64,000 nucleotides of DNA from Microbacterium testaceum (GTDB lineage: Bacteria; Actinomycetota; Actinomycetes; Actinomycetales; Microbacteriaceae), in contig NZ_QDFT01000011.1 in assembly GCF_003075375.1 (NCBI RefSeq), positions 1 to 64,000 on the forward strand. Reading direction: 5' to 3'. The position numbers and the translations under genes were made by a program. Below the pieces are notes generated by a model that saw only the letters and a list, made by a program, of their open reading frames with translations, searched no databases and was not told the origin of the DNA. This document shows, in pieces, positions 54,411-63,169 of this stretch. Within the stretch, counting starts at the first letter, position 1, and the number at the start of each line of letters is the position of its first letter.

Positions 54411-54820
54411 GTCCGCGTGAGCCGCGCGCTCCGCGCCCGCGCCGTCAGCGCGGCGCCCAGGAGTCGCTCGGTGCGGTCGTGCTCGGCTTCGAGTCGATCG
54501 TCGTCTTCCTCGGCGGTCTGGTCGTGTACGGCCTCAAGGTGCTCCCCGCGGGGATTGAACCATGGTGGGGGATCGTCGGCGGTGTCGTCCTGGCGGTGGC
54601 CATGGTGGCTGTGTCGGGACTGCTGCGCCATCGGTGGGCGCTGTTCGCCGGCTGGGCCCTGCAGGTGATCCTGCTGCTCGGCGGGCTCCTCGTTCCGGCG
54701 CTCGCGGTCGTCGCCGTCATTTTCGGTGGCATGTGGGCGTATGCAACGATCAAGGGAGCGGCACTGGACCGACGCAACGCCCGGCACGCCGCCGACCCCG
54801 ACCTCTCGAACGGAGAATGA
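54407..54820 (+). CDS. DUF4233 family membrane protein
   Basis: A 137-residue membrane protein. After a basic N-terminus, helices are at about residues 22-45 (SLGAVVLGFESIVVFLGGLVVYGL), 52-72, 76-92 and 95-110, and the end is charged. The family is actinobacterial and always lies between folC and ndk. Function unknown; folate or nucleotide links are only by position. The ATG overlaps the folC stop by four bases. Three bases separate it from ndk. Confidence 0.85.
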   Translation: MSPREPRAPRPRRQRGAQESLGAVVLGFESIVVFLGGLVVYGLKVLPAGIEPWWGIVGGVVLAVAMVAVSGLLRHRWALFAGWALQVILLLGGLLVPALAVVAVIFGGMWAYATIKGAALDRRNARHAADPDLSNGE

Positions 54821-54823
54821 CCC

Positions 54824-55240
54824 ATGGCCACCGAAGAGACCCTCGTCCTGGTCAAGCCCGACGGCGTCGCCCGCGGACTGACCGGTGCGATCCTCGCCCG
54901 CATCGAGGCGAAGGGCTATGCGCTCGTCGACATCCGCCTCGTCGAGCCCGACCGCGAGACCCTCGCCCAGCACTACGCCGAGCACGAGGGCAAGCCGTTC
55001 TACGAGCCGCTCCTCGAGTTCATGCTCTCGGGTCCCTCCGTCGCGATCCGCCTCGCCGGCAACCGCGTCATCGAGGGCTTCCGCTCGCTCGCGGGCACGA
55101 CCGACCCCACCACCGCCGCTCCCGGCACGATCCGCGGCGACTTCGGTCGTGACTGGGGCGTCAAGGTGCAGCAGAACCTCGTCCACGGCTCGGACAGTGT
55201 CGAGTCGGCCGAGCGCGAGCTCGCCATCTGGTTCGCCTGA
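54824..55240 (+). CDS. ndk: Nucleoside diphosphate kinase
   Basis: Equilibrates nucleoside di- and triphosphates. The active-site histidine is in NLVHGSDSVESAERE near residue 116, with LVLVKPDGVARGL at the start and GTTDPTTAAPGTIRGDFG near residue 89. 138 residues is normal. Last gene of the ileS operon; a terminator follows. The context ties folate and nucleotide supply to translation genes. Confidence 0.96.
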   Translation: MATEETLVLVKPDGVARGLTGAILARIEAKGYALVDIRLVEPDRETLAQHYAEHEGKPFYEPLLEFMLSGPSVAIRLAGNRVIEGFRSLAGTTDPTTAAPGTIRGDFGRDWGVKVQQNLVHGSDSVESAERELAIWFA

Positions 55241-55275
55241 CCAGCCGCGTCTGACCCGGTTCGCCGGATGCCGTG

Positions 55276-55304
55276 AGGCCGCCGTCCCGTCAGGGCGGCG
55301 GCCT
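55276..55304 (+). terminator. Terminator after ndk
   Basis: 12-bp stem with one bulged T (55276-55288 with 55293-55304), GTCA loop. Confidence 0.75.
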
Positions 55305-55315
55305 TCGTCGTGTTC

Positions 55316-55409
55316 GGCCGCGCGCGGAACTTTCGTGATGTGCACAACCTCCGCGGCATCCGCAGCCCGCGGGGTGAGGTTGTGCGCATCGCGGAGGTTG
55401 TGCACGACG
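55316..55409. repeat. Intergenic repeat unit 1 (GCGGAGGTTGTGCAC family)
   Basis: Begins GGCCGCGCGCGGAACTT. A perfect 16-bp inverted repeat (55340-55355 with 55390-55405) of CGCGGAGGTTGTGCAC flanks GGCATCCGC. Repeats with a 105-base period as unit 2. Confidence 0.75.
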
Positions 55410-55420
55410 CGAGGCGGGGC

Positions 55421-55531
55421 GGCCGCGCGCGGAACTTCCGTGATGTGCGCAACCTCCGCGGCATCCGCGGCCCGGGGGGTGAGGTTGTTCACATCGCGGA
55501 GGTTGTGCACATCGCGGAGGTTGTGCACGAC
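55421..55531. repeat. Intergenic repeat unit 2 with 18-bp tandem duplication
   Basis: Same order as unit 1 with a few substitutions, then two exact copies of ATCGCGGAGGTTGTGCAC (55493-55510 and 55511-55528). The reading frames across this stretch are byproducts of the repeat. Together with the terminator these repeats fill the 333-base gap between ndk and the VKOR gene. Confidence 0.75.
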
Positions 55532-55573
55532 GTAGCGTGACCGCGCACACCAACGCAGCAGTCCGCGCGCGGC

Positions 55574-56170
55574 TCAGAACTGCGCGAGCACGTCCAGTCG
55601 CGCCTGAGCGAGCACGGCGACCACGACGTAGGCCGCGAGCGTCATGAGCGGGACCCACACCATCAATCGATCCGCGACCTCGCGCACCCGAGCTCCGGGA
55701 ACGACGCCCTCGCGCAGCACATGCAAAGTCACGACAAAGAACGAGGGGATCACGACCGACCACGTCACCATGCACCACGGGCACAAGGTGGCCAGGACGA
55801 AGATGCTCTGCGCGATCAACCAGATCACGAAGGTCAGCGCTCCCGCGAATCCGAGCCAGAACAGCGCCCAGAACCACTTCGCGAAGCGCGCTCCGGCCAG
55901 CAGCGCCATTCCGACCACGATGGGCGCGATCCATGCTCCCAGGCCGATGATCGGGTTCGGGAAGCCGAACACGCTTCCCTGCGCCGACTGCAGGTTCGTC
56001 GAGCACTGCACCAGCACGCTGAAGTCACAGGATGCCGCGGCCCCGGGGTTCTGCAACTGGTGGAAGCGTTCCATGGTCAGAGAGAACGCTGCGATCCATC
56101 CCACGACGCCCGCGAAGATCAGCCAGATCGCGACGACGACCGGGCGGCGGGGTGTGACGGACTCGCTCAT
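55574..56170 (-). CDS. Vitamin K epoxide reductase (VKOR) family protein
   Basis: A 198-residue membrane protein with four or five helices. The active-site pair is Cys130 and Cys133 in TLCPWCMVTW; the loop pair Cys48 and Cys56 in ASCDFSVLVQC relays electrons. In actinobacteria VKOR reoxidises DsbA-like proteins in disulfide bond formation, using menaquinone. No DsbA is beside it. ATG 56170. The gene lies 103 bases after the type VII-like cassette on the same strand. Confidence 0.92.
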   Translation of the reverse strand: MSESVTPRRPVVVAIWLIFAGVVGWIAAFSLTMERFHQLQNPGAAASCDFSVLVQCSTNLQSAQGSVFGFPNPIIGLGAWIAPIVVGMALLAGARFAKWFWALFWLGFAGALTFVIWLIAQSIFVLATLCPWCMVTWSVVIPSFFVVTLHVLREGVVPGARVREVADRLMVWVPLMTLAAYVVVAVLAQARLDVLAQF

Positions 56171-56273
56171 GCCTCCATCCTTTCACCGCAGCCCTATGCG
56201 AATGCTTTGAGCGCGGGAGGCGACGCCGGCGGCACGGTCGGTCGCCGCTCGTGCAGGCGAATGTACGAGGTTC

Positions 56274-57800
56274 TCACTCGTGCGTCGTGAAGACGCTGTG
56301 GTCCACCACTTCGCCGGTGAGTACATCGAGGCCCGGTGGTGGACCGCCGTGCGACTGGGCATACTGCTTCTCCCATTCAGCGACCGAGTCAGCGTATGTC
56401 TGGTTGTCGTGCGCTGCGAGGGGGCTGAGAGGTCCCGGCATCAGAACGCGATTGACATTGGGCGCCGTCTCGTCGAACACATTGCCATCGAGCGTCGGGA
56501 CGATGTCGGTGACGTGCTGGAACGCGTACACCGGAACATGCGGGGGGACATCGAACGAGTCGATGGGGGAGCCGTTCGTCACGACACCGACCGTGTTGTA
56601 CGGGAATGTGCGGTCAGCCGCGAGGTTCGCCGCCATGATCCCACCTTGGCTGAAGCCGGTCAGGACGACATCGCCCCCCGGGGGGATGCCGGCATCACTC
56701 ATTGCCTGGAGGACCGCCCGCTCGTATGCGGTGCGGAGAATCGGGTTGTCAGCCATAAGAGCGACATTGGAATCGCGGTCGTTTAGCGCGCCGGTGTCAG
56801 GACCCCACTGCCAATCCTGGGTGGACGGCAAGGAGACAACCCATCGCTCGACACCGTCAGCGCCTCGGATCTTCTTGACGTCGATGACTGTTGCATCTCC
56901 GACGCCCATGGCGTCAGTGGTGCCGTTCACCGCGACGAGGTCGGAGAGCGACGACAGATGAGTGACCGCCTGAGACACATCCCACGCCACTCGCCTGTCA
57001 CCGTGCAGTCGGTCCGGATCCAGCTCCTCCACATCGGTGGAGTTCTGGAGGAAGTTCTGAGCGGCTCCGCCGAGCACGAGGCCCACCCCCACTCCCAGCG
57101 GTCCGAAGGGCGCGCCGGAAAGGGCGGTCGCCAGGGGCAGCATGCCGGCGACGATCTGTCGGATGTCGTCAATCGCCTCGGCGACGACGGGGAGGAGGCG
57201 CTGCAACAGGGCGCCGAGCGCGTGCAGGGCCTCCAGCACGTCGGTGACGAGTCGGCCGGTCGCTTCGATGAGGTCGAATGCGGCGCGCGCGAAGTCCTCC
57301 ACCCGTTCTGCGATCTCAAGCGGATTGAGATCGAATGTGAAAAGCTCGTCGGCGAGGTGCGCGAGCTGCACGAGCGCGTCGCAGACGTACGACCGGGTGG
57401 CATCGACGATCCGCGAGGCGAGCCGGAGCGCTCCCGCGGTCGCCGCCGTCCATTCCGAGGCGTCGAGCGCGATCTTCTGCAGGTCTTCGTGTCGCTCGCG
57501 GAGGGCACGGATGGTTCGTCCGTCGAGGTCGGCCAGGGACGATGCCGCCCGCTGGACAGCATCCGGAATGTCATTAAGCGATCTTGAGGCTCCTTCCCAG
57601 CTCTCGGCGACGGAGGCCGTCGCGACGGGGTTCCCGACGAGCTCATCGAACCATTCGCGCAAGGGCTGAACGAACGGCACGACGACGCCGACGAACCCCG
57701 GGAGCTGCTCGCAGCGGTCGCCGCCGGGGCCGTTCATGGGCAGCGCTCCTGCCCAGCCTCCGCCGGCGAGCTCAGCGCTGATGACGGACGCCGTGGTCAT
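56274..57800 (-). CDS. WXG-like domain fused to alpha/beta hydrolase (candidate type VII effector)
   Basis: A 508-residue protein with two parts. Residues about 1-240 are helical, with SWEGAS near residue 67 in the position of a WXG motif and several long heptad-like helices, without a signal peptide; a Gly/Ala segment near 225-245 joins them. Residues about 270-508 are an alpha/beta hydrolase with nucleophile Ser384 in LTGFSQGGIM, a likely acid Asp432 in QHVTDIVPTLDG and a likely base His464 in LAAHDNQ. That suggests a lipase or esterase. The N-terminus resembles ESX-exported proteins. Start at 57800 overlaps the upstream stop (ATGA). Confidence 0.75.
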   Translation of the reverse strand: MTTASVISAELAGGGWAGALPMNGPGGDRCEQLPGFVGVVVPFVQPLREWFDELVGNPVATASVAESWEGASRSLNDIPDAVQRAASSLADLDGRTIRALRERHEDLQKIALDASEWTAATAGALRLASRIVDATRSYVCDALVQLAHLADELFTFDLNPLEIAERVEDFARAAFDLIEATGRLVTDVLEALHALGALLQRLLPVVAEAIDDIRQIVAGMLPLATALSGAPFGPLGVGVGLVLGGAAQNFLQNSTDVEELDPDRLHGDRRVAWDVSQAVTHLSSLSDLVAVNGTTDAMGVGDATVIDVKKIRGADGVERWVVSLPSTQDWQWGPDTGALNDRDSNVALMADNPILRTAYERAVLQAMSDAGIPPGGDVVLTGFSQGGIMAANLAADRTFPYNTVGVVTNGSPIDSFDVPPHVPVYAFQHVTDIVPTLDGNVFDETAPNVNRVLMPGPLSPLAAHDNQTYADSVAEWEKQYAQSHGGPPPGLDVLTGEVVDHSVFTTHE

Positions 57801-58114
57801 GAGTCGTTCCGGGTGAAAGCGTCCACCGCGTTCTGCTCGATGGTGGCAAAACCGGACGCGGCCTGTTGGACTCCATCCGCGACCCGTTCGGCGAGATCCT
57901 GAGCCGACGACGAGAGATCGCGCGCGCGTCCTGCCAGAGCGTTGGCGAGGGGGACGACGAGACCCCGACTCAGGAGTCCGAACGCATCGTCCGGGAGGTC
58001 TGCTTGGATGCCCTCACCGGCACCCCCGAAGGCCGCGGACACCTCTCGAGCCCGGTCGCCCTGCTGTTGGAGGATCTCGCCGTCGATCTCGATGTGCTGG
58101 TTCGCTGCAATCAC
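57797..58114 (-). CDS. Small ESX-associated (EspC/WXG-like) protein
   Basis: A 105-residue helical protein without signal peptide or cysteine. Two amphipathic segments, residues about 14-35 and 58-100 (ALAGRARDLSSSAQDLAERV), resemble the EspC/DUF2580 group and WXG100 partners. The gene overlaps both neighbours by four bases. It may pair with the fused hydrolase to form the export signal (inference). Confidence 0.65.
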   Translation of the reverse strand: MIAANQHIEIDGEILQQQGDRAREVSAAFGGAGEGIQADLPDDAFGLLSRGLVVPLANALAGRARDLSSSAQDLAERVADGVQQAASGFATIEQNAVDAFTRNDS

Positions 58115-58557
58115 CGGCTGGACTCCTCTGCGATCTTCCTCGCCTCGTCCATCGTGATGCTTCCGTCTCCCCTGGGAGATGCTCCTAGGGCCTCCATGGC
58201 GGGCTCGACGTCGAGAAGATCGCTGTCCGCATCTCTCAGGTTGATGTCGACGTACGACATCGAGAGAGACCGATTGTCCAGAGCCGCGCCCAGGATCTGT
58301 TTCACGACGTCCGGAGACACCGCATCGCTCGGTTGCCGGATCGCAGCGAGCGTCCCCCCGATCGACAACGTCTCGGTGAACCCGCTCAGTCTGACGTCAG
58401 CCCACGCCTCCGTGATCCCCAGATCGGCCGCCTCCAGCGCGGCGGGAATCTCCGTCTCGTACGAATCATCGTGGAACGGCAACTGGCTGCAGCCCGAGAC
58501 GACGCTCGCGGCGACGGCGATGCCGATCACACCGGCGAGACGCGCACGCCGTATCAT
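58111..58557 (-). CDS. Small lipoprotein of the cassette (possible immunity protein)
   Basis: A 148-residue lipoprotein. The signal ends in VSGC with Cys at residue 23. The mature part is acidic with helices and strands (ALEAADLGITEAWADVRLSGF), and no catalytic motif. A surface lipoprotein made with a secreted hydrolase is the arrangement used for immunity in some type VII lipase effectors (S. aureus TslA with TilA). ATG 58557 overlaps the preceding stop (ATGA), and its own stop overlaps the next start. Family not recognised. Confidence 0.65.
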   Translation of the reverse strand: MIRRARLAGVIGIAVAASVVSGCSQLPFHDDSYETEIPAALEAADLGITEAWADVRLSGFTETLSIGGTLAAIRQPSDAVSPDVVKQILGAALDNRSLSMSYVDINLRDADSDLLDVEPAMEALGASPRGDGSITMDEARKIAEESSR

Positions 58558-58853
58558 GCCGTCGCCCCCAATGCCCGCGCTCCGGCGAGATCCGCCTCGC
58601 CGTATGCGGTGGCCAGCTCTTCCAGTGCGTCGCTCATGCGTGAAAGGAGCGCGGTTCGACTCACCAGGCGCTCGCCGAGCTGCGCCTGCGCCCGCGCGAA
58701 AGCCTGCTGGGCGTCGCCGCTCCACTGCAAGCTGAGCGTCGCGGATTCGCGCATGAGAGTGCCGACGAGAGCATCGATCTCGCCGCCTGCCGCCTTGATG
58801 GCAGCCGCTGCCGTCGAGAGTCGGTACGGCGTGACTTCGAGATGTTCGATCAT
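58554..58853 (-). CDS. WXG100 family (ESAT-6-like) protein
   Basis: A 99-residue helical hairpin protein. The WXG turn is W-S-G in LSLQWSGDAQQAFARAQ near residue 44, flanked by two amphipathic helices as in EsxA-like proteins. No signal peptide. WXG100 proteins are exported by type VII (ESX) systems as pairs or with a fused effector. The gene overlaps the upstream YbaB-like gene and the downstream lipoprotein by four bases. Confidence 0.8.
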   Translation of the reverse strand: MIEHLEVTPYRLSTAAAAIKAAGGEIDALVGTLMRESATLSLQWSGDAQQAFARAQAQLGERLVSRTALLSRMSDALEELATAYGEADLAGARALGATA

Positions 58854-59257
58854 TCGCTTCGCCTTCCTTGCGTGGAATGTGCGTATTCGTCGTCGAGACG
58901 CTGTCGGGTGGCGGCGACGAGAGGCGACGTTTCGCCGAGGCTCTGCGTCATCCGCCGCAACGCGACGTCGGCCGCATCGCGCTGTGCCGCTCGTACCGTG
59001 TCGGTCACGAGGCGGGACAGGGTTCGGGCGTCGTGGGAGAGTGCGGCTTGAGCGATCTCTACGCGTTCGACGCGTCCGCCCGCGGTGGCGATGACGCGGA
59101 CCTCGCGCCCCGGGGACGCGGCCGTCGCTGTCGCCGTCTTCACGTCACCGGCCATCCGGGCGGCGTCTTCGGAACGCTCCCTGGCCTGCTCGACCTGCGC
59201 GCGCACGCGGGCCCGCGCCTCTTCGAGCGCGGTGAGCGCGTCATCGGACAAGGTCAT
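58850..59257 (-). CDS. YbaB/EbfC-like protein at the head of the cassette
   Basis: A 135-residue protein of two helices around a beta sheet, with the ASPGREVRVIATAGGRVERVEI strand pair near residues 48-69 typical of YbaB/EbfC-fold proteins. Such proteins bind DNA, but in mycobacterial ESX loci YbaB-like proteins such as EspL serve export. No signal peptide. First gene of the cassette and the only one with room for a promoter upstream. Role inferred from context. Confidence 0.75.
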   Translation of the reverse strand: MTLSDDALTALEEARARVRAQVEQARERSEDAARMAGDVKTATATAASPGREVRVIATAGGRVERVEIAQAALSHDARTLSRLVTDTVRAAQRDAADVALRRMTQSLGETSPLVAATRQRLDDEYAHSTQGRRSE

Positions 59258-59561
59258 GGGGCCCCCTTCGTCGTCAGCTCGACCCTACCGACATCCGCCG
59301 TACGCACCGCAGCGCCTGTGGATGAGGAACGTGCGAGCGCCGCCGTGGGCGTTCGCGGCGGTTCGTGCGATAATGAAGGCTGATGTGACCGCGGCCGCGC
59401 CGCAGGAACATCACCCAGAAGACTTCGGGCGATGACCGCCCTTCGCAGCCCGAGCCGCAGGCCGGCTGCAGACCGAATGAGTTCGCGGCCCCGCCGGGTG
59501 CGGCGCCGCATGAGATTTCGTCGGGCGACGCGCGGTGTCGCCCGCCAGGGAGTACCTGCAG
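59258..59561 (+). promoter_or_regulatory. rne: Promoter and long 5' leader of the RNase E/G gene
   Basis: GATAAT at 59369-59374 is a good -10 box, so the transcript would begin near 59381 and carry a leader of about 180 bases. Stem-loops include GGGCG/CGCCC at about 59428-59444 and CGGGCGA/TCGCCCG at 59522-59543, right before the ribosome site GGGAG. RNase E leaders often carry self-cleavage sites for autoregulation, so this may do the same. No coding sequence is supported. Confidence 0.45.
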
Positions 59562-62255
59562 ATGGCCGAATCAACCGACGATCAGAATCCGACCGACGAG
59601 GCGACGACGTCCCCCGCGACCGAGGTCCCTTCGACCGAGGCCGCTCCCACGGTCGACGAAGAAGAAGAAGCGGTCCAGGATGCCGCTGACGCGGCCGCCG
59701 TCGACACCGAGGCCCCCGCGGTCCTCGACGTCGACGACATCCCCGCGTCGGACGATGCGGTGACCGTGACCACCGCCGACGCGGCGGACACCACGACCGA
59801 GCCCGCCGAGGCCTTGAAGCCTGCCGAGGCCCCGCAGTCCGCCGAGGCCCCGCAGCCCACCGAGGCTCCCCAGTCGGCCGAGGATGCGAAGGACGGCCCC
59901 GCCGACCAGCCCGCCGACGGCGACCAGCCCGCCGACGCCGCCACCTCCGAGGCCGAGCGCGCCGCCGACGCCGAGGGTTCGGCATCCGCTGATTCCTCCG
60001 CCGACGCGACGCCGGACGCACCCCGCGACGCTCAGCCGGCGAAGCCCGAGCCGGCGAAGCCCGAGCCCACGAAGCCCGAGCGCCCGACCGCGGTCTCGCT
60101 GGGTCTGCTTCCCGAGAACTTCGTGTCGGCCGTGTCGACGGCACTGCACTTCTATGCGCCCGAGCTTCCGGCGCTGCCCGCGCGCGACGACGCGTGGGAC
60201 CGCGACGACCGCGACGACGAGGGCCCCGCCGAGCGCGGCTCGGCCAACGCCCGTCGCCGCAACCGCCGTCGCGGGGGAGCCAACGCTCCCGCGGACGAGC
60301 CCGCCGAGGCGCCCGCCGCCCCCGTGCGTCAGCGCGCGGTCGAGGTCATCACCGAGCCTCAGCGCATCAAGGGCTCGACCCGTCTCGAGGCCAAGAAGCA
60401 GCGCCGACGCGACGGTCGCGAGGCCGGTCGTCGTCGCCCCGTCGTCACCGAGGCCGAGTTCCTCGCGCGCCGCGAGGCCGTCGACCGCGTCATGGTCGTG
60501 CGCTCGAAGAGCGGTCGCATCCAGATCGCGGTGCTCGAAGACAACGTGCTCGTCGAGCACTACGTCGCCCGCAACCAGGACGCCTCGCTGATCGGCAACG
60601 TCTACCTCGGTCGCGTGCAGAACGTCCTGCCCAGCATGGAGGCCGCCTTCGTCGACATCGGACGCGGGCGCAACGCCGTGCTGTACTCGGGCGAGGTCGA
60701 CTGGGACGGCGTCGAGACCAACAACCAGCCGCGCCGGATCGAGCTGGCCCTGAAGTCGGGCGACCGGGTGCTGGTGCAGGTCACCAAGGACCCCGTGGGT
60801 CACAAGGGCGCGCGCCTGACCAGCCAGATCTCGCTGCCCGGCCGTTACCTCGTCTACGTGCCGAACGGCACCATGAACGGCATCTCGCGCAAGCTCCCCG
60901 ACACCGAGCGCGCACGCCTGAAGAAGATCCTCAAAGAGGTCCTGCCCGAGTCCTCCGGCGTCATCGTGCGCACGGCGGCCGAGGGCGCCACTGAAGAGCA
61001 GCTGACCCTCGACGTCCAGCGCCTCACCTCGCAGTGGGAGCACGTGTCGAGCCAGGTCAAGACCATCCAGGCTCCCGCTCTGCTGCACTCCGAGCCCGAC
61101 CTGCTGGTCAAGATCGTCCGCGACGTCTTCAACGAGGACTTCACGCGCATGCTCATCCAGGGCGACGAGGCGCTGCAGACGATCTCGAGCTACCTCAAGG
61201 GCGTCGCGCCCGACCTGCTCGAGCGCGTCGAGAAGTACGAGGGCGATCAGGACCCCTTCGACGCCTTCCGCGTCACCGAGCAGATCGAGAAGGCGCTGGA
61301 CCGCAAGGTGTGGCTGCCCTCGGGCGGCTCGCTGGTCATCGACCGCACCGAGGCCATGACCGTCGTCGACGTCAACACCGGCAAGTTCGTCGGGTCGGGC
61401 GGCAACCTCGAAGAGACCGTCACCAAGAACAACCTCGAGGCGGCCGAAGAGATCGTCCGGCAGCTGCGCCTGCGCGACATCGGCGGCATCATCGTCGTCG
61501 ACTTCATCGACATGGTGCTGGAGTCCAACCGCGACCTCGTGCTGCGCCGCCTGATCGAGTGCCTGAGCCGCGACCGGACGAAGCACCAGGTCGCCGAGGT
61601 GACGTCTCTCGGTCTCGTGCAGATGACGCGCAAGAAGCTCGGCCTGGGCCTGCTCGAGACGTTCAGCGAGGCGTGCGAGGTCTGCGCCGGGCGCGGCGTG
61701 ATCGTGCACCACGACCCGGTCGTGCGTCACCGCACCGCGGGTGCGTCCAACAGCAACGGCAACGGCGGCAACGGCTCGTCCAACCGTCGCGGTCGCGGCG
61801 GCAACGGCGGGTCGAACGGCAACGGCAACGCCAACAACAACGGCGGGTCGTCCGCCGCCTCGGGTGGCAACGGGGGAGCGGCGGCGCAGGCCGGCGGCAC
61901 CCACGTGATCACCGAGGGCGTCAAGTCCGCACTCGCGCAGATCGCGGCATCCACCGTCAAGCCGACCCTGGACGACCCCGCCGTCGTCGAGGCCGCGGTC
62001 GTGGCGTCCGTGGAGGCCGTCCTCGAGGCGAAGTCCGACGCGGCGGAGGCCCCGGCCCCGGTGCGCGAGAAGCGTCCGCGCAAGAAGCGCGAGCCCAAGG
62101 CCCCGCGCACCGAGAAGGACGCGCTGCTCGAGTCGGTTCTCGAGGCCCTGCCCGAGCCAAAGGCTCCCGGCCAGGGTCGCTCGCGTCGCCGCGTGACGAC
62201 CGCCGCGCTCACCGGCACGCCGGTCAACGCGCAGCCTCCGGCGACGGAGTCCTGA
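59562..62255 (+). CDS. rne: Ribonuclease E/G
   Basis: Endoribonuclease that processes rRNA and decays mRNA. The long N-terminal acidic, Pro/Ala/Glu-rich region (residues 1-270) is not conserved. The S1 domain is near residues 310-400 (IGNVYLGRVQNVLPSMEAAFVDIG). The catalytic aspartates are in MTVVDVNTGKFVGSGG and IIVVDFIDM near residues 607 and 649, and the zinc-link cysteines in CEVCAGRG near residue 705. The C-terminus is Asn/Gly-rich then basic. 897 residues. ATG 59562 follows GGGAG by 9 bases; a start nine codons earlier is possible. Confidence 0.95.
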   Translation: MAESTDDQNPTDEATTSPATEVPSTEAAPTVDEEEEAVQDAADAAAVDTEAPAVLDVDDIPASDDAVTVTTADAADTTTEPAEALKPAEAPQSAEAPQPTEAPQSAEDAKDGPADQPADGDQPADAATSEAERAADAEGSASADSSADATPDAPRDAQPAKPEPAKPEPTKPERPTAVSLGLLPENFVSAVSTALHFYAPELPALPARDDAWDRDDRDDEGPAERGSANARRRNRRRGGANAPADEPAEAPAAPVRQRAVEVITEPQRIKGSTRLEAKKQRRRDGREAGRRRPVVTEAEFLARREAVDRVMVVRSKSGRIQIAVLEDNVLVEHYVARNQDASLIGNVYLGRVQNVLPSMEAAFVDIGRGRNAVLYSGEVDWDGVETNNQPRRIELALKSGDRVLVQVTKDPVGHKGARLTSQISLPGRYLVYVPNGTMNGISRKLPDTERARLKKILKEVLPESSGVIVRTAAEGATEEQLTLDVQRLTSQWEHVSSQVKTIQAPALLHSEPDLLVKIVRDVFNEDFTRMLIQGDEALQTISSYLKGVAPDLLERVEKYEGDQDPFDAFRVTEQIEKALDRKVWLPSGGSLVIDRTEAMTVVDVNTGKFVGSGGNLEETVTKNNLEAAEEIVRQLRLRDIGGIIVVDFIDMVLESNRDLVLRRLIECLSRDRTKHQVAEVTSLGLVQMTRKKLGLGLLETFSEACEVCAGRGVIVHHDPVVRHRTAGASNSNGNGGNGSSNRRGRGGNGGSNGNGNANNNGGSSAASGGNGGAAAQAGGTHVITEGVKSALAQIAASTVKPTLDDPAVVEAAVVASVEAVLEAKSDAAEAPAPVREKRPRKKREPKAPRTEKDALLESVLEALPEPKAPGQGRSRRRVTTAALTGTPVNAQPPATES

Positions 62256-62267
62256 ACCCGTTCCACA

Positions 62268-62330
62268 GCCTGAGGGGTCGTTCCCCGTCGACGCGCAGCG
62301 CGCTGGTCGGCGAGGGACGGCCCCTCAGGC
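62268..62330. terminator. Terminator between rne and DUF4031
   Basis: 17-base arms (62268-62285 with 62314-62330) with G-T pairs and a 28-base loop, between converging genes. Confidence 0.6.
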
Positions 62331-62627
62331 GCGTCCGGGCGAGGACGGGGCGTCGGGGCGCGGGCGTCGCTCGCGCGCGGTGATGCGCAGTCCCGACGCA
62401 CGCAACCGCCTGACGAGCTCCTTGCCGCCGACGTGCTCGGCGCCGGCGGCCACCAGCTCCGCGTGCCGTTCGTCCGGGACGTCGTAGTGGTCCAGATCGA
62501 AGGCGCGACGGGGGATGCCGGCGGCCTCGGCGAAGGCGTGGAGCTCAGCGAGGTCGCTGTCGCTGACGAGGTGCGCCCAGAGGCGACCGTGCGCGGGCCA
62601 TTGCGGATCGTCGATGAGAATGGCCAT
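62325..62627 (-). CDS. DUF4031 family protein
   Basis: A 100-residue protein, [20 protein letters not shown], with [26 protein letters not shown] in the middle and [17 protein letters not shown] at the end. The DUF4031 pattern of conserved D, H and Y residues suggests an enzyme-like or nucleic-acid-linked site; function unknown. ATG 62627. Its start region is close to the rplU promoter but on the opposite strand. Confidence 0.88.
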   Translation of the reverse strand: MAILIDDPQWPAHGRLWAHLVSDSDLAELHAFAEAAGIPRRAFDLDHYDVPDERHAELVAAGAEHVGGKELVRRLRASGLRITARERRPRPDAPSSPGRA

Positions 62628-62664
62628 GTACCGATCGTACGGTCGACACGCGGGGCCGATGCTT

Positions 62665-62693
62665 TTGCCGGATGTCCTCCCGTGAGCTAAACT
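62665..62693 (+). promoter_or_regulatory. Promoter of rplU-rpmA
   Basis: TTGCCG, a 17-base spacer and TAAACT: the best two-box promoter in the window. The RNA has a leader of about 143 bases before rplU, with stem-forming segments such as GGTGCG/CGCACC and GGGTCGTCAGACCC; this could be a ribosomal protein leader. Confidence 0.7.
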
Positions 62694-62842
62694 TGACCCT
62701 TGGTGCGTCGCGTCCGCTCTCATCCGAGCGTGACCCCGCGGGCTTTGTGCCCGCTGGATCGCACCGAGACTTGGGTCGTCAGACCCTCCCGACGTCATCA
62801 GACAACCGGAGCCGTGCGCTCCCGAACGAAAACAGGTGTGAA

Positions 62843-63151
62843 GTGGTTTACGCAGTTGTGCGCGCCGGCGGCCGCCAGGAGAAGGTCCAGGTCGGCACGG
62901 TCGTCGTGCTCGACCGCCAGAAGGCGAAGGTCGGCGAGAGCATCCAGCTGCCCGCCGTGCTGTTCGTCGACGGCGACGCGGTCACGACCGACGCCGACAA
63001 GCTCGCGAAGGTCTCGGTCACGGCCGAGGTGCTCGGCGAGGAGCGCGGTCCGAAGATCGTGATCCAGAAGTTCAAGAACAAGACCGGCTACAAGAAGCGC
63101 CAGGGCCACCGTCAGGACCTCACGCGCGTCAAGATCACCGGCATCAAGTAA
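62843..63151 (+). CDS. rplU: 50S ribosomal protein L21 (bL21)
   Basis: Structural protein of the large subunit. It starts [18 protein letters not shown] and has [16 protein letters not shown] and ending TRVKITGIK, the usual bL21 signatures. 102 residues. GTG 62843 is chosen by family start; there is an AGGTG segment just upstream. rpmA and then obgE follow, the usual order for bL21-bL27-Obg. Confidence 0.96.
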   Translation: MVYAVVRAGGRQEKVQVGTVVVLDRQKAKVGESIQLPAVLFVDGDAVTTDADKLAKVSVTAEVLGEERGPKIVIQKFKNKTGYKKRQGHRQDLTRVKITGIK

Positions 63152-63169
63152 GAGCCAGGAGACGCAGAG

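Noticed and set aside
54257..55528. Minus-strand open frame beginning with repeated HNLRDV units
   Set aside because: The start is only the intergenic repeat read through, and the rest is opposite ndk and DUF4233.
55310..55540. CRISPR array
   Set aside because: The 18-base unit occurs in direct tandem without spacers and in inverted form; no regular spacer-repeat order and no cas genes.
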